Shown: positions 18,486-28,296 of the stretch, in pieces
Layout of the letters: each line of letters begins with the position of its first letter
Numbering within the stretch: position 1 is the stretch's first letter
From: Paracoccus homiensis
Lineage (GTDB): Bacteria > Pseudomonadota > Alphaproteobacteria > Rhodobacterales > Rhodobacteraceae
DNA length: 64,000 nucleotides
NCBI RefSeq assembly: GCF_900111675.1
Contig: NZ_FOHO01000004.1
Coordinates: 248,001-312,000 of the forward strand
Reading direction: 5' to 3'
Position numbers and translations under genes: made by a program
Notes under the pieces: generated by a model
The model's input: only the letters and a program-made list of their open reading frames with translations
Database searches by the model: none
What the model was told of the DNA's origin: nothing

Positions 18486-19933
18486 CACGCGACCCTTTCG
18501 CGGAAGGGCTGGCTTGCATCCAGCGGGAACACCTTGGCCGGGTTCAGCAACCACTGCGGATCGAACACGTCCTTCACCTCCATCTGGATCGCCAGATCGT
18601 CGGGCCCGTACTGCGTGCTCATCAGATCGCGCTTTTCGATGCCCACCCCATGTTCGCCGGTCAGGCATCCGCCGACCTCGACACACAGCCGCAGAATGTC
18701 GCCTCCGAAGGCCTCGGCACGTTCCAGTTGACCGGGTTCGTTGGCGTTGAACAGGATCAGCGGGTGCATGTTGCCATCGCCCGCGTGAAAGACATTCGCG
18801 ACCTCCAGCCCGTGATGGCGCGACAACTCACCGATCCGGCGCAGCGTGAAGGGCAATTGCCCGACCGGCACCGTGCCATCAAGGCAGATATAGTCGCCAA
18901 GAACGCCCATGGCGCCAAAGGCCGACTTGCGCCCCTTCCAGATCGCCAGCGCCTCGTCGGCATTGCGGCTTTCACGGAATTCGACCGGGTTCAGCGCATC
19001 CGCGATAGCGCGGATCCGGGCGATCTGATCGCTGATTTCCTGGGCCGAGCCCTCGACCTCGACGATCAGGACCGCGGCGCATTTGGGATAGCCCGCCCTG
19101 GCGAAGGCTTCGACCGCCCGCAGGCAGGGTTCGTCCATATATTCGATCGCGACAGGCAGGATGCCCGAGCGGATGATCCGCGCCACGCATTCGCCCGCGA
19201 CCTCGGCATCGTCGAAACCGATCAGTACGGGCCGCGCGCCTTCGGGACGCGGCAGGATCTTCAACACCGCCTCGGTCACGATGCCAAGCTGCCCTTCGGA
19301 CCCGCACAGCAGACCAAGAAGATCAAGACCCTGCGGTCCCATCTCGGGACCGCCCAGTTCGATCACCTCGCCCGTGGTCAGAACGACCGTCGCCCCCATC
19401 AGATTATTCGTCGTCACACCGTATTTCAGGCAATGCGCGCCACCTGAATTCATGGCGATATTGCCCGCGATGGTGCAGGCCAGCTGCGACGACGGGTCAG
19501 GCGCGTAGAAAAAGCCCAACGGCTCCAGTTCGGCGCTGACAGAGAGGTTCGTCACACCGGTCTGGACCCGCGCGAACCGGTTCTGTGTGTCGATTTCAAG
19601 AAATGAATTCAACCGCATGGTTCCGATCACGACGCAATCCGCCGTCGGCAGCGCCCCACCCGCAAGCGAGGTGCCGGCACCGCGCGGCACAACAGGCACC
19701 CCCATGTCGGCACAGACCCGCATCGCCGCCGCGACCTCGGCCGTACTGCGCGGCAGGACCACCGCCAAGGGCGGGCATCGATAGGCCGTCAAGGCGTCGC
19801 ATTCATAGGCGCGCGTTTCGACCAGATCGGATATCACCGCGTCATCGGGCAGCGCCTGTCGCAGCGCCGCGACTATCTGCGGTGCGCGTGACAGGATACG
19901 TTCATCTGGCTGGGGCATGACAATACTGGACAT
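18485..19933 (-). CDS. glcD: glycolate oxidase subunit GlcD (FAD-linked oxidase)
   Basis: 482-residue catalytic flavoprotein. The FAD pyrophosphate motif is VPRGAGTSLAGGALP (near residue 85), the central motif is GNIAMNSGGAHCLKYG, and the C-terminal domain contains NVFHAGDGNMHPLI and the substrate-binding TGEHGVG. GAGGAGG precedes the ATG by about 7 bases. It is first gene of glcDEF and diverges from the FadR-type regulator. D-lactate dehydrogenase relatives look similar, but the glcE and glcF neighbours settle the identity. Confidence 0.95.
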   Translation of the reverse strand: MSSIVMPQPDERILSRAPQIVAALRQALPDDAVISDLVETRAYECDALTAYRCPPLAVVLPRSTAEVAAAMRVCADMGVPVVPRGAGTSLAGGALPTADCVVIGTMRLNSFLEIDTQNRFARVQTGVTNLSVSAELEPLGFFYAPDPSSQLACTIAGNIAMNSGGAHCLKYGVTTNNLMGATVVLTTGEVIELGGPEMGPQGLDLLGLLCGSEGQLGIVTEAVLKILPRPEGARPVLIGFDDAEVAGECVARIIRSGILPVAIEYMDEPCLRAVEAFARAGYPKCAAVLIVEVEGSAQEISDQIARIRAIADALNPVEFRESRNADEALAIWKGRKSAFGAMGVLGDYICLDGTVPVGQLPFTLRRIGELSRHHGLEVANVFHAGDGNMHPLILFNANEPGQLERAEAFGGDILRLCVEVGGCLTGEHGVGIEKRDLMSTQYGPDDLAIQMEVKDVFDPQWLLNPAKVFPLDASQPFRERVA

Positions 19934-19958
19934 GGTGCCTCCTCCTCGCTACCTAGGT

Positions 19959-19979
19959 TTGGTAAAATAATTTGACCAA
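19959..19979. promoter_or_regulatory. near-perfect 21-bp palindrome, probable GlcC operator
   Basis: The arms TTGGT and ACCAA continue inward as AAAT/ATTT, leaving one mismatched pair plus the centre base. TGGT-N-ACCA is the recognised core of FadR-subfamily GntR sites. It lies between the divergent glcD (19933) and regulator (20017) starts. The match is visible; binding is inferred. Confidence 0.75.
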
Positions 19980-20016
19980 GCATGTCAAACCCCAATCCGC
20001 GCCGAAAGGACCCGCC

Positions 20017-20790
20017 ATGTGCGCGATCAAGACCGAACGGGCCGCCGATGCCGTCGCCCAACATATCCAATCGCTGATCCTGGAAGGCACGCTGCGTCCG
20101 GGTCAGTCCTTGCTGGCCGAACGCGAATTGGCGCTGCGGCTGGACGTCTCGCGACCCACGCTGCGAGATGGGCTTAAGACCTTGGTGGACAAGGGTTTGC
20201 TGACGGCCGAGGGCGGGCGCGGAATGCGTGTCGCGGCCCTGGGTCAGCAAGCGATCACCGATCCGCTGATGAACCTTCTGACCGGCAGCGCGGCGCTGGC
20301 GGATGATTATCTGGAATTTCGCGATATCGTCGAAAGTCAGGCCGCCGCACTGGCCGCCGAACGCGCCACCGATGTCGATCTGGACCGGATCCGCACATCG
20401 CTGTCGCGAATCGATAACGCCCATGCCGCCACCGACGCCGAGGAAGAGGCCGAAGCCGATGCCGAACTGCATCAGCTGATCTACGAGGCGACGCATAACC
20501 TTGTGCTGTTGCAGATCATGCGGGCGTTGTCGGGCAATCTGCGGATGGATGTGATCCACAATCGCGGACGCATGTTCAGCATCGCCGATACCCGGAAACG
20601 CCTGCATGAACAGCATCACGAGATTGCCGATGCGATCATCGCGCGCGATCCGTCGCGTGCGGCGCAGGCAGCCCATGCCCATCTGGGCTATGTGCGCGAT
20701 TGTCTGCGCCACGTCACCGAAGAACAGGCCAAGCTGGATCTGGCGCGGCGACGTCAGGCGGGGGGTGGTCTGGCCGCGTCGCGCGACTAG
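20017..20790 (+). CDS. glcC: FadR/GntR-family regulator, probable GlcC
   Basis: 257-residue regulator: N-terminal winged HTH (about 8-75, LAERELALRLDVSRPTLRDG) and an all-helical FCD ligand domain (about 95-235, with D..EFR, H and H residues typical of metal-assisted carboxylate binding). The ATG at 20017 follows GAAAGGA; a TTG start at 19972 would place the operator inside the gene and was rejected. It is divergent from glcDEF. In E. coli, GlcC activates this operon with glycolate, and the same role is inferred here. Confidence 0.85.
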   Translation: MCAIKTERAADAVAQHIQSLILEGTLRPGQSLLAERELALRLDVSRPTLRDGLKTLVDKGLLTAEGGRGMRVAALGQQAITDPLMNLLTGSAALADDYLEFRDIVESQAAALAAERATDVDLDRIRTSLSRIDNAHAATDAEEEAEADAELHQLIYEATHNLVLLQIMRALSGNLRMDVIHNRGRMFSIADTRKRLHEQHHEIADAIIARDPSRAAQAAHAHLGYVRDCLRHVTEEQAKLDLARRRQAGGGLAASRD

Positions 20791-20798
20791 GCCGGCGA

Positions 20799-20831
20799 AA
20801 CGCGGGCCCCGGGCCAAGCCCAGGACCCGCG
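20799..20831. terminator. imperfect hairpin between converging glcC and katG
   Basis: ACGCGGG (20799-20805) pairs with CCCGCGT near 20825-20831, with further G/C pairing inside. It lies in the 49-base gap between two converging stops. No T tract follows on either strand, so termination is only suggested. Confidence 0.4.
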
Positions 20832-20839
20832 TCCCGTGA

Positions 20840-23113
<2,274 letters not shown>

Positions 23114-23224
23114 TTAGCAGAGCGATCCAAAAGAAGAAGTTGTTTGTTTTTATCCATCCCATCAGGTTTTCTAATCAGCGAGGAAGTCTTTGGGATTTTC
23201 GCGGAACGGCCCTAATCTGCGGAT

Positions 23225-24241
23225 ATGGAACCCGGCGATCTTGATAACCTGTCAATCGAACCTGTAGAGGACTGGTCGCCGCCCCTGCCGCAGGCCGATC
23301 ACACACCGCTGATAGATCCACGGAAATGGCAGCGAGCACAGGAAATGTCCGTCACTGAACTGGCGGATGCCGCGATGGCGGTGGGGCGACTGGATGCGAT
23401 GCTGGGCGACATGTCCGGAACCGACCGTGATGGCGCAATCCGCCGTCTGGCCCTGACCGAGGTCGAGGCGATGCTTTGGGCGCAGGGCACGCCTCTGCGA
23501 CGCGAAGAAATCGGTCGCGATCTGATGGATGCGCGCGCCGATGCGGATCTAGAGGCGATGCGCCAGGCCCGTTGGGCGTTACGGCGGCTGGAAGGCGCGA
23601 CCGTGCCGCCCGACCTGCGGGCGTTTCTGGGCCTGCACAGATCGGAATTCACCGGTCTTGCGCAGGATGTCGCCCGCCGCGCGGCCGGTCATGATCTGGA
23701 CGAGGCAATCGCGGGCTTTCACGAACAAAACGAACGACTTGCCGGGCTGCACGCGTTCTGTCGCGGGCCTGCACTGCGGACCCTGTGGCGGCTTTCGGAC
23801 CTGTCACCGCCCGACACCCCGATCGAGGCGGCGGTCTGGACCGCCCGCCAGATGGCCATCGGCACCGAGGCGCTGACATTCCTGCCGATGGGCCTGCACG
23901 GTCGCGCGGTCTGGACCGACAGCGGCGATCCCGCGCGACGCCTGCCGAATCACCTTGCCGCGCTGACCCTGGGTGCGACCGAGGCCCGCATCCACCTGCT
24001 TCGCCTGCGTGACTGGGCGGCCGAGGCCAAGCTGCGCACCGCGCGGATCAAGGGGCAGAACCCCGCCCGGGTCATCGATGCGCTGGCGGCGCATCCGCTG
24101 ATGTCGACGGCGATGGTCGAACAGGCGACCGGCACCAGCCGCGACACTTCGGAACGCCTTCTGGCGCGGATGCATCGCATGGGGATTGTCCGCGAAGTGA
24201 CCGGCACGAAACGGTTTCGGCTATGGGCAGCAGCCGCGTGA
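23225..24241 (+). CDS. DUF1612-like protein with C-terminal helix-turn-helix
   Basis: 338-residue protein, mostly helical by eye. The N-terminal two thirds resemble DUF1612 proteins (rhizobial Y4CF type, many plasmid-borne), including AVGRLDAML and RRLALTEVEAMLWAQGTPLR. The last 80 residues form an HTH: PARVIDALAAHPLMSTAMVE followed by GTSRDTSERLLARMHRMG and IVREVTGTKRFRLW. Function is unknown; a DNA-binding role is inferred. The next gene, a WGR protein, overlaps its end by 19 bases, and this pairing recurs in my memory of rhizobial plasmids. Confidence 0.6.
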   Translation: MEPGDLDNLSIEPVEDWSPPLPQADHTPLIDPRKWQRAQEMSVTELADAAMAVGRLDAMLGDMSGTDRDGAIRRLALTEVEAMLWAQGTPLRREEIGRDLMDARADADLEAMRQARWALRRLEGATVPPDLRAFLGLHRSEFTGLAQDVARRAAGHDLDEAIAGFHEQNERLAGLHAFCRGPALRTLWRLSDLSPPDTPIEAAVWTARQMAIGTEALTFLPMGLHGRAVWTDSGDPARRLPNHLAALTLGATEARIHLLRLRDWAAEAKLRTARIKGQNPARVIDALAAHPLMSTAMVEQATGTSRDTSERLLARMHRMGIVREVTGTKRFRLWAAAA

Positions 24242-24456
24242 TCCTGACCAGATCGGACACATGCCGCAACATGGCGCGGTTCTACAGCATTGATCTGCAA
24301 CCCGATCTGTTCGGCGGGGTCGTGTTGATCCGCAACTGGGGCCGGATCGGCACAGCCGGGCAGGAACGACGCGACTGGTTCGCGTCAATGCCCGACGCGA
24401 TCGCCGCGCAGGACCGTTGGCGCAGAATAAAGACAGGCCGCGGCTATCGCCCCTAA
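24223..24456 (+). CDS. small WGR-domain protein
   Basis: 77-residue protein consisting of one WGR domain: DLFGGVVLIRNWGRIGTAGQ carries the name-giving Trp-Gly-Arg. WGR domains bind nucleic acid ends in poly(ADP-ribose) polymerases; free-standing bacterial ones are uncharacterised. The start at 24223 keeps the VILTRSDTCRNMARFY leader seen in other small WGR proteins; ATG 24271 would give 61 residues. It overlaps the gene before it by 19 bases and the converging LysR stop by four. Confidence 0.75.
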   Translation: MGSSRVILTRSDTCRNMARFYSIDLQPDLFGGVVLIRNWGRIGTAGQERRDWFASMPDAIAAQDRWRRIKTGRGYRP

Positions 24457-25334
24457 CCCAGACGCAGCTTGGCGAAATGATCCAGGAAACTGCGCAAGGC
24501 GGCGGTCATCAGCTTGCCCGTGGGATACAGCAGATGCACCGGCAAGGCGGGGATGACATAATTATGCATGATCGGCACAAGCCGTCCTGCCGCGATGTCA
24601 TCGGCCACCGCGAATTCGGGCATCATAGCGATCCCTCGCCCGCTGAGTGCCATCTGCTGCAGCATCTCGGTGCTGTTCGAGGAAAAGACGGGCTGAACCT
24701 TCTGGTAGATCGGCTCGCCATCGCGCTGCAACTGCCATGTCTCTGCCTCGCGCAGGTTGTTGTAATGCAGGCAGCTATGCTGCAACAGGTGCTGCGGCTC
24801 GGTCGGGGTGCCGCGCTGGTCAAGATATTCGGGCGCGGCCACCATCATGATGCGCACATCGTCAAGGCGGCGCGCATGCAGCGTTGAATCACGCAGCACG
24901 CCGATGCGGATCACCGCGGCATAACCCTCATCCACCAGATTGGAGGTTCCGTCGTCCAGAACCAGTTCCAGTTCGATCGAAGGATACAGGTCCATGAAAT
25001 CGATCAGATGGGCTTGCAGCGATTTCAGCGTGTAGGTGATCGGCGCACCGACTTTCAGCGTGCCGGCGGGATTGCCGCTGGCGGCCCGCACCCCTTCATT
25101 CGCGGCATCAAGCTGTCGCAGAACCTCGCGGATACGCTGGCCATATTCCTGTCCGATGACGGTCGGGCGCACGGACCGCGTCGTCCGCATCAGCAGGCGA
25201 ACGCCCAGATCTTCTTCCAGGTCCGAGATGTATTTGCTGCAAAGACTGCGCGAGATGCCCATCTTGCGGGCCGCCGCCGCAAAGCTGCCGTCATCGAGAA
25301 TGGCGACAAAAGTGCGCAGAATTGTGGTGTCCAT
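24453..25334 (-). CDS. LysR-family transcriptional regulator
   Basis: 293-residue regulator. The N-terminal winged HTH (TTILRTFVAILDDGSFAAAA, then GISRSLCSKYISDLEEDLG) is followed by the two-lobed LysR substrate domain (about 90-290). The ATG at 25334 gives the usual N terminus; an in-frame ATG at 25385 adds 17 residues that do not fit the family. The HTH sub-type resembles the AaeR/DmlR/PecT-like group. Its target is not evident: it does not diverge from an enzyme operon, and the nearest upstream gene is a small secreted protein on the same strand. Confidence 0.9.
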   Translation of the reverse strand: MDTTILRTFVAILDDGSFAAAARKMGISRSLCSKYISDLEEDLGVRLLMRTTRSVRPTVIGQEYGQRIREVLRQLDAANEGVRAASGNPAGTLKVGAPITYTLKSLQAHLIDFMDLYPSIELELVLDDGTSNLVDEGYAAVIRIGVLRDSTLHARRLDDVRIMMVAAPEYLDQRGTPTEPQHLLQHSCLHYNNLREAETWQLQRDGEPIYQKVQPVFSSNSTEMLQQMALSGRGIAMMPEFAVADDIAAGRLVPIMHNYVIPALPVHLLYPTGKLMTAALRSFLDHFAKLRLG

Positions 25335-25397
25335 GAAACGAGTGGTCCGCTTGTCGGCAAGGACCCCCGACAATGCACCATTCATCGGAAAAGGAAA

Positions 25398-25416
25398 ACC
25401 GCCCTTGTGGGGCGGT
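25398..25416 (-). terminator. terminator-like hairpin downstream of the small secreted protein gene
   Basis: On the minus strand ACCGCCC pairs with GGGCGGT around a five-base loop and is followed by TTTCCTTTT. It lies 67 bases beyond the small gene's stop and 64 before the LysR start. Confidence 0.75.
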
Positions 25417-25441
25417 CACCGGCGGTTTCAATGCACCGCGA

Positions 25442-25470
25442 GAAGCGTTCGGACATCATCCGAACGCTTC
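25442..25470. repeat. 12-bp perfect inverted repeat after the small secreted protein gene
   Basis: GAAGCGTTCGGA and its exact complement are separated by five bases, 12 bases after the stop at 25483. No T tract follows, so it may be an RNA 3-prime end stabiliser or factor-dependent terminator. A second, terminator-like hairpin lies 26 bases further on. Confidence 0.7.
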
Positions 25471-25482
25471 TGCTGCAACCGA

Positions 25483-25737
25483 TCAACGTTCTTGCTCGGC
25501 GATGGTGTATTCTTCCGAAGGATAGCTGGTGACGGTCAGTTTGGCATCAGCCGACAGACCTGCGCGGTGCAGTTCTTTGGTGGTCAGAACGCTGTCTGCG
25601 CGAACTTGCGTGGTGTTGTTGGCCGACACGACATGGGCAACATCACCCGGGCGTTCGTTCACGGTGTTCGGGCCAGCGGCAGCAGCGGCACCGGTCGACA
25701 GGGCAAGGGCGGTCAGGATGGCAACAGTATGTTTCAT
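25483..25737 (-). CDS. small secreted protein of unknown function
   Basis: 84-residue protein with a clear Sec signal peptide (MKHTVAILTALALSTGAAAA). The mature part of about 62 residues is polar, has no cysteine, and ends in EEYTIAEQER. AAGGAAA stands before the ATG at 25737; upstream extension to 25908 has no coding character. I do not recognise the family. It diverges from the YcaO operon with a 255-base gap between starts, so shared regulation is possible but unproven. Confidence 0.75.
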   Translation of the reverse strand: MKHTVAILTALALSTGAAAAAGPNTVNERPGDVAHVVSANNTTQVRADSVLTTKELHRAGLSADAKLTVTSYPSEEYTIAEQER

Positions 25738-25923
25738 AACGTATTTCCTTTGTTTCCGTTGGGACATCGTCCCGTTGTGAGAGGGGAGATAAGCGGCCCG
25801 GTTAAAAAAGATTAGCCGCGAAATCTCACTTTCTCTGTTCGACCACGGTGAACAATCACGGACGAGTGAGACAGCTCTGTGACACTGCCCCATACGGGCT
25901 TGCCGCATTGCAGCATTTCCCGA

Positions 25924-25941
25924 TTCACAGCCAGTTCACAA
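25924..25941 (+). promoter_or_regulatory. SARP-type direct repeat upstream of the YcaO operon
   Basis: Two heptamers, TTCACAG (25924-25930) and TTCACAA (25935-25941), have an 11-base period. Eight bases later TAGGAA (25950-25955) could serve as a weak -10. Heptamers at 11-base spacing placed 8 bases before a -10 are the established arrangement for SARP activators of Streptomyces. A SARP-like gene ends this same locus. The repeat is seen; the assignment is inferred. Confidence 0.6.
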
Positions 25942-25992
25942 CCGACGCCTAGGAAGGGATGACATTCATTCTTTTGACCGGGCCCCGATTTG

Positions 25993-26868
25993 ATGAACAG
26001 CTTGGTAATGGAACCAAATGCTTTGATTTCCACCTGGCGGCGCTATGACTGGCGCGAAAGCTTCTTTGCACCCCAGATGTCGATCCTGCAGGCGCTGACC
26101 GACGGCAACCGCACGGCAAGCGGCGTGGGCCGCTGCCGCGCCGATGCCTTTCACCGCTGCCTTGGCGAAACCGCCGAAATCCACGCCCTGCAAAGCGGCG
26201 AGGTCGCGTTCAACCCGCTGCGTGACGGGATTGCCGCCCATGTCGATCAGAACATCGCCCGCCGCGCCGCGCTGATGGAGGCGTATGAGCGTTTCGCGAT
26301 CATGTCCTGGTGGGATGGCCACGGCGCGGCGGCCGCACCGGTGCAGGGCGCCTGGCTGCAACGGCAGGGGCTTGAACAACAACTGGCAGACGGGCGCGCC
26401 GGGGCGGCGCTGAAACGCCGAACCCGGTTCTGGTGCATTGATGCGGGCGCGGACCATCCCGTCGTCACCATCTGTCGCAGCACCAGCCCTGAAGGACAGG
26501 AACCGATCCTTGGCTTTGGCTGCGATCCGTCGCCCACCGCCTCGGCCGGCAAGGCGCTGCGGGAAATGCTGCTGATGGAGATGAACCTGATGGAGCTGCT
26601 GGCCGCGCGGGGCAGCGGGCAGACCGCGCTGATGGGCGCGGTCCAGCGCCAGATCGCCGCCTATGCGCGCTATAGCCCCGCCCTGCTGCCCGACGCCCCC
26701 GAGGTCGAGCCCGTGGCCCGCACCGCGGTGAAGGCCGAAAAGATGTTCGGGGCGCCGGTGCATCTGGATGACATCACGCCGCCCGACGGGCCGATCCGCG
26801 TCTGGCTGTGCCGCCCGCAGATCGTGCCGCCCTGCGTCACGCCCGAGCGCGGCTCGCCGTTTTTCTGA
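25993..26868 (+). CDS. small YcaO-family protein
   Basis: 291-residue protein with the YcaO signature. An E..E pair (Glu59, Glu62 in CLGETAEIHAL) is followed by ALMEAYERFAIMSWWDG (93-109), which matches the Sx3ExxER nucleotide motif with Ala for Ser. GFGCDPSP (174-181) leads to Ser184 and Glu191 of the Sx6E motif, but Met195 replaces the usual Gln. YcaO enzymes activate a peptide backbone with ATP to make azolines, thioamides or amidines. No TfuA or dehydrogenase partner is encoded nearby. The start is uncertain (ATG 25993 or 26008; no clear ribosome site). The peroxidase gene follows after 21 bases. Confidence 0.75.
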   Translation: MNSLVMEPNALISTWRRYDWRESFFAPQMSILQALTDGNRTASGVGRCRADAFHRCLGETAEIHALQSGEVAFNPLRDGIAAHVDQNIARRAALMEAYERFAIMSWWDGHGAAAAPVQGAWLQRQGLEQQLADGRAGAALKRRTRFWCIDAGADHPVVTICRSTSPEGQEPILGFGCDPSPTASAGKALREMLLMEMNLMELLAARGSGQTALMGAVQRQIAAYARYSPALLPDAPEVEPVARTAVKAEKMFGAPVHLDDITPPDGPIRVWLCRPQIVPPCVTPERGSPFF

Positions 26869-26889
26869 CATATGCAAGGGGGTCATATC

Positions 26890-28293
26890 ATGCCGCAGAC
26901 AGATGAGCTTCACCTTGAGGAAACCGTGTGCCGGTTCGGGTGCAGCCCCGATGCCTTCGACCCGACGCTGATGGTCGAACGCGCGGCCCCGCCACCCCCC
27001 GCGCAAGGCCCCCATCCCAATGCGCGTCAGATGCCGCAGATTCTTCTGCGCACCGATCCGGTCTGGCGCCGCGCCTGCCTTGCGCAGACCGCGCATATTC
27101 CGTCGGGCTATACCTATCTGGGTCAGCTGATGGGCCACGACATGGGCAGCAGCGTCTCTATGTCCAGCGTGCCGCATGCGCGCCGGGGCAAGGACATGAC
27201 CGCGGTCGCGGCGCTGGGGCCGACGCGCTACAACCTGATCGACAATCCGCTGACGCTTGAAACGGTCTATGGCTCGGGTCCGTCGATGGCCTCGACCCTC
27301 TACGACCCCGAAACGATGCTGTTCCGCCTGACGCCGGGTGCGCGGCTGGCGCGGGTCTATCGCGTGTCGCCCGACCCGCTGTCTGACCGGCGCGAGGTGA
27401 TACGGGCGCTGTATGACGAACGCAATCGCGACACGCTGATGCTGCATGAGCTGACCGTCGCATGGATGCAGTTCCACAACCTTTGCGCCCGCAGCCTGTT
27501 GCCGGCACATCGCCCATTTCAGGCCTATGTGATCGTGCGCAACCATGCCGTCCGGGTGTGGCATCACATCGTCGCCCAGGACATCCTGCCCCGCTTTGTT
27601 CACCCCGACATCGCCGCCCTGACCCAGATTCCGCAGGAATGGCGGCTGGACGAAACGACCCTGCTGCACGGGCTGTTCCGCGCCTTTCACGCCATGCCGC
27701 TGGCGGCCTATCATCTGGGCCGGTCGGGCAGCCACAACCTGCGCGTGCTGCTGAAATCGGGCTTCGATCACAGCGAGGCGGAGACCGATTGGGCCGTAGA
27801 TTGGCCGCTGCTGTTCGGTGAGAAACCGGGCGGGCCGAAAACCGGCCTCTCGGCCAGCGTCGCGCCGGAACTGCGCGCGCCCGTGTCGGCTGCCGCCGTG
27901 ATCGCGCTGGATGATCGTTCCGCGGCCGAGGCCCTGCCCCTGCGCCCCGGCAACCCGGTGATCGAGTCCGCGCTGGCAAAGCTGCCGGCGGCATGGCGCG
28001 ACCGCCTGACGCCCGACCGGCTGGCACAGGATTTCAACGCCCGCTTTCCGGCCGCGCCCATCGATCTGACCGCCGAGGTCGTCGAATGGGGGCCGCTGTT
28101 TCAGATGATGATGATCGAGGCACAGCTTTACGGCCAGAAAGGGGGGCTTGGTCCCTTTGGCAGTGCCTTGTTGCGCGGGTCGATCATGGGCTCGATCGAC
28201 CGCGTCGCCCTGGCCCCCGAACTGCCTGCGGCGCAGAATCTGCCGCGACCCGCCACCATGCTGGAACTGATCAAACTTGTGAGAAGGGGATAA
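26890..28293 (+). CDS. animal-type haem peroxidase family protein
   Basis: 467-residue protein of the peroxidase-cyclooxygenase superfamily. SGYTYLGQLMGHDM supplies the distal Gln79 and His83 and the haem-linking Asp84. ERNRDTLMLHELTVAWMQFH is the family helix that ends near His-Asn, and a probable proximal histidine is in FRAFHAMPLAAY. No signal peptide is seen, so it is likely cytoplasmic unless exported another way. AAGGGGG lies before ATG 26890. Bacterial members oxidise halides, phenols or lipids; the substrate here is unknown. It sits between the YcaO gene and an orphan gene in one operon. Confidence 0.85.
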   Translation: MPQTDELHLEETVCRFGCSPDAFDPTLMVERAAPPPPAQGPHPNARQMPQILLRTDPVWRRACLAQTAHIPSGYTYLGQLMGHDMGSSVSMSSVPHARRGKDMTAVAALGPTRYNLIDNPLTLETVYGSGPSMASTLYDPETMLFRLTPGARLARVYRVSPDPLSDRREVIRALYDERNRDTLMLHELTVAWMQFHNLCARSLLPAHRPFQAYVIVRNHAVRVWHHIVAQDILPRFVHPDIAALTQIPQEWRLDETTLLHGLFRAFHAMPLAAYHLGRSGSHNLRVLLKSGFDHSEAETDWAVDWPLLFGEKPGGPKTGLSASVAPELRAPVSAAAVIALDDRSAAEALPLRPGNPVIESALAKLPAAWRDRLTPDRLAQDFNARFPAAPIDLTAEVVEWGPLFQMMMIEAQLYGQKGGLGPFGSALLRGSIMGSIDRVALAPELPAAQNLPRPATMLELIKLVRRG

Positions 28294-28296
28294 GTG

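Noticed and set aside
25483..25737. RiPP precursor for the YcaO protein
   Set aside because: It has a Sec signal peptide, no cysteine and lies on the opposite strand, so it is a poor precursor for a cytoplasmic YcaO enzyme.
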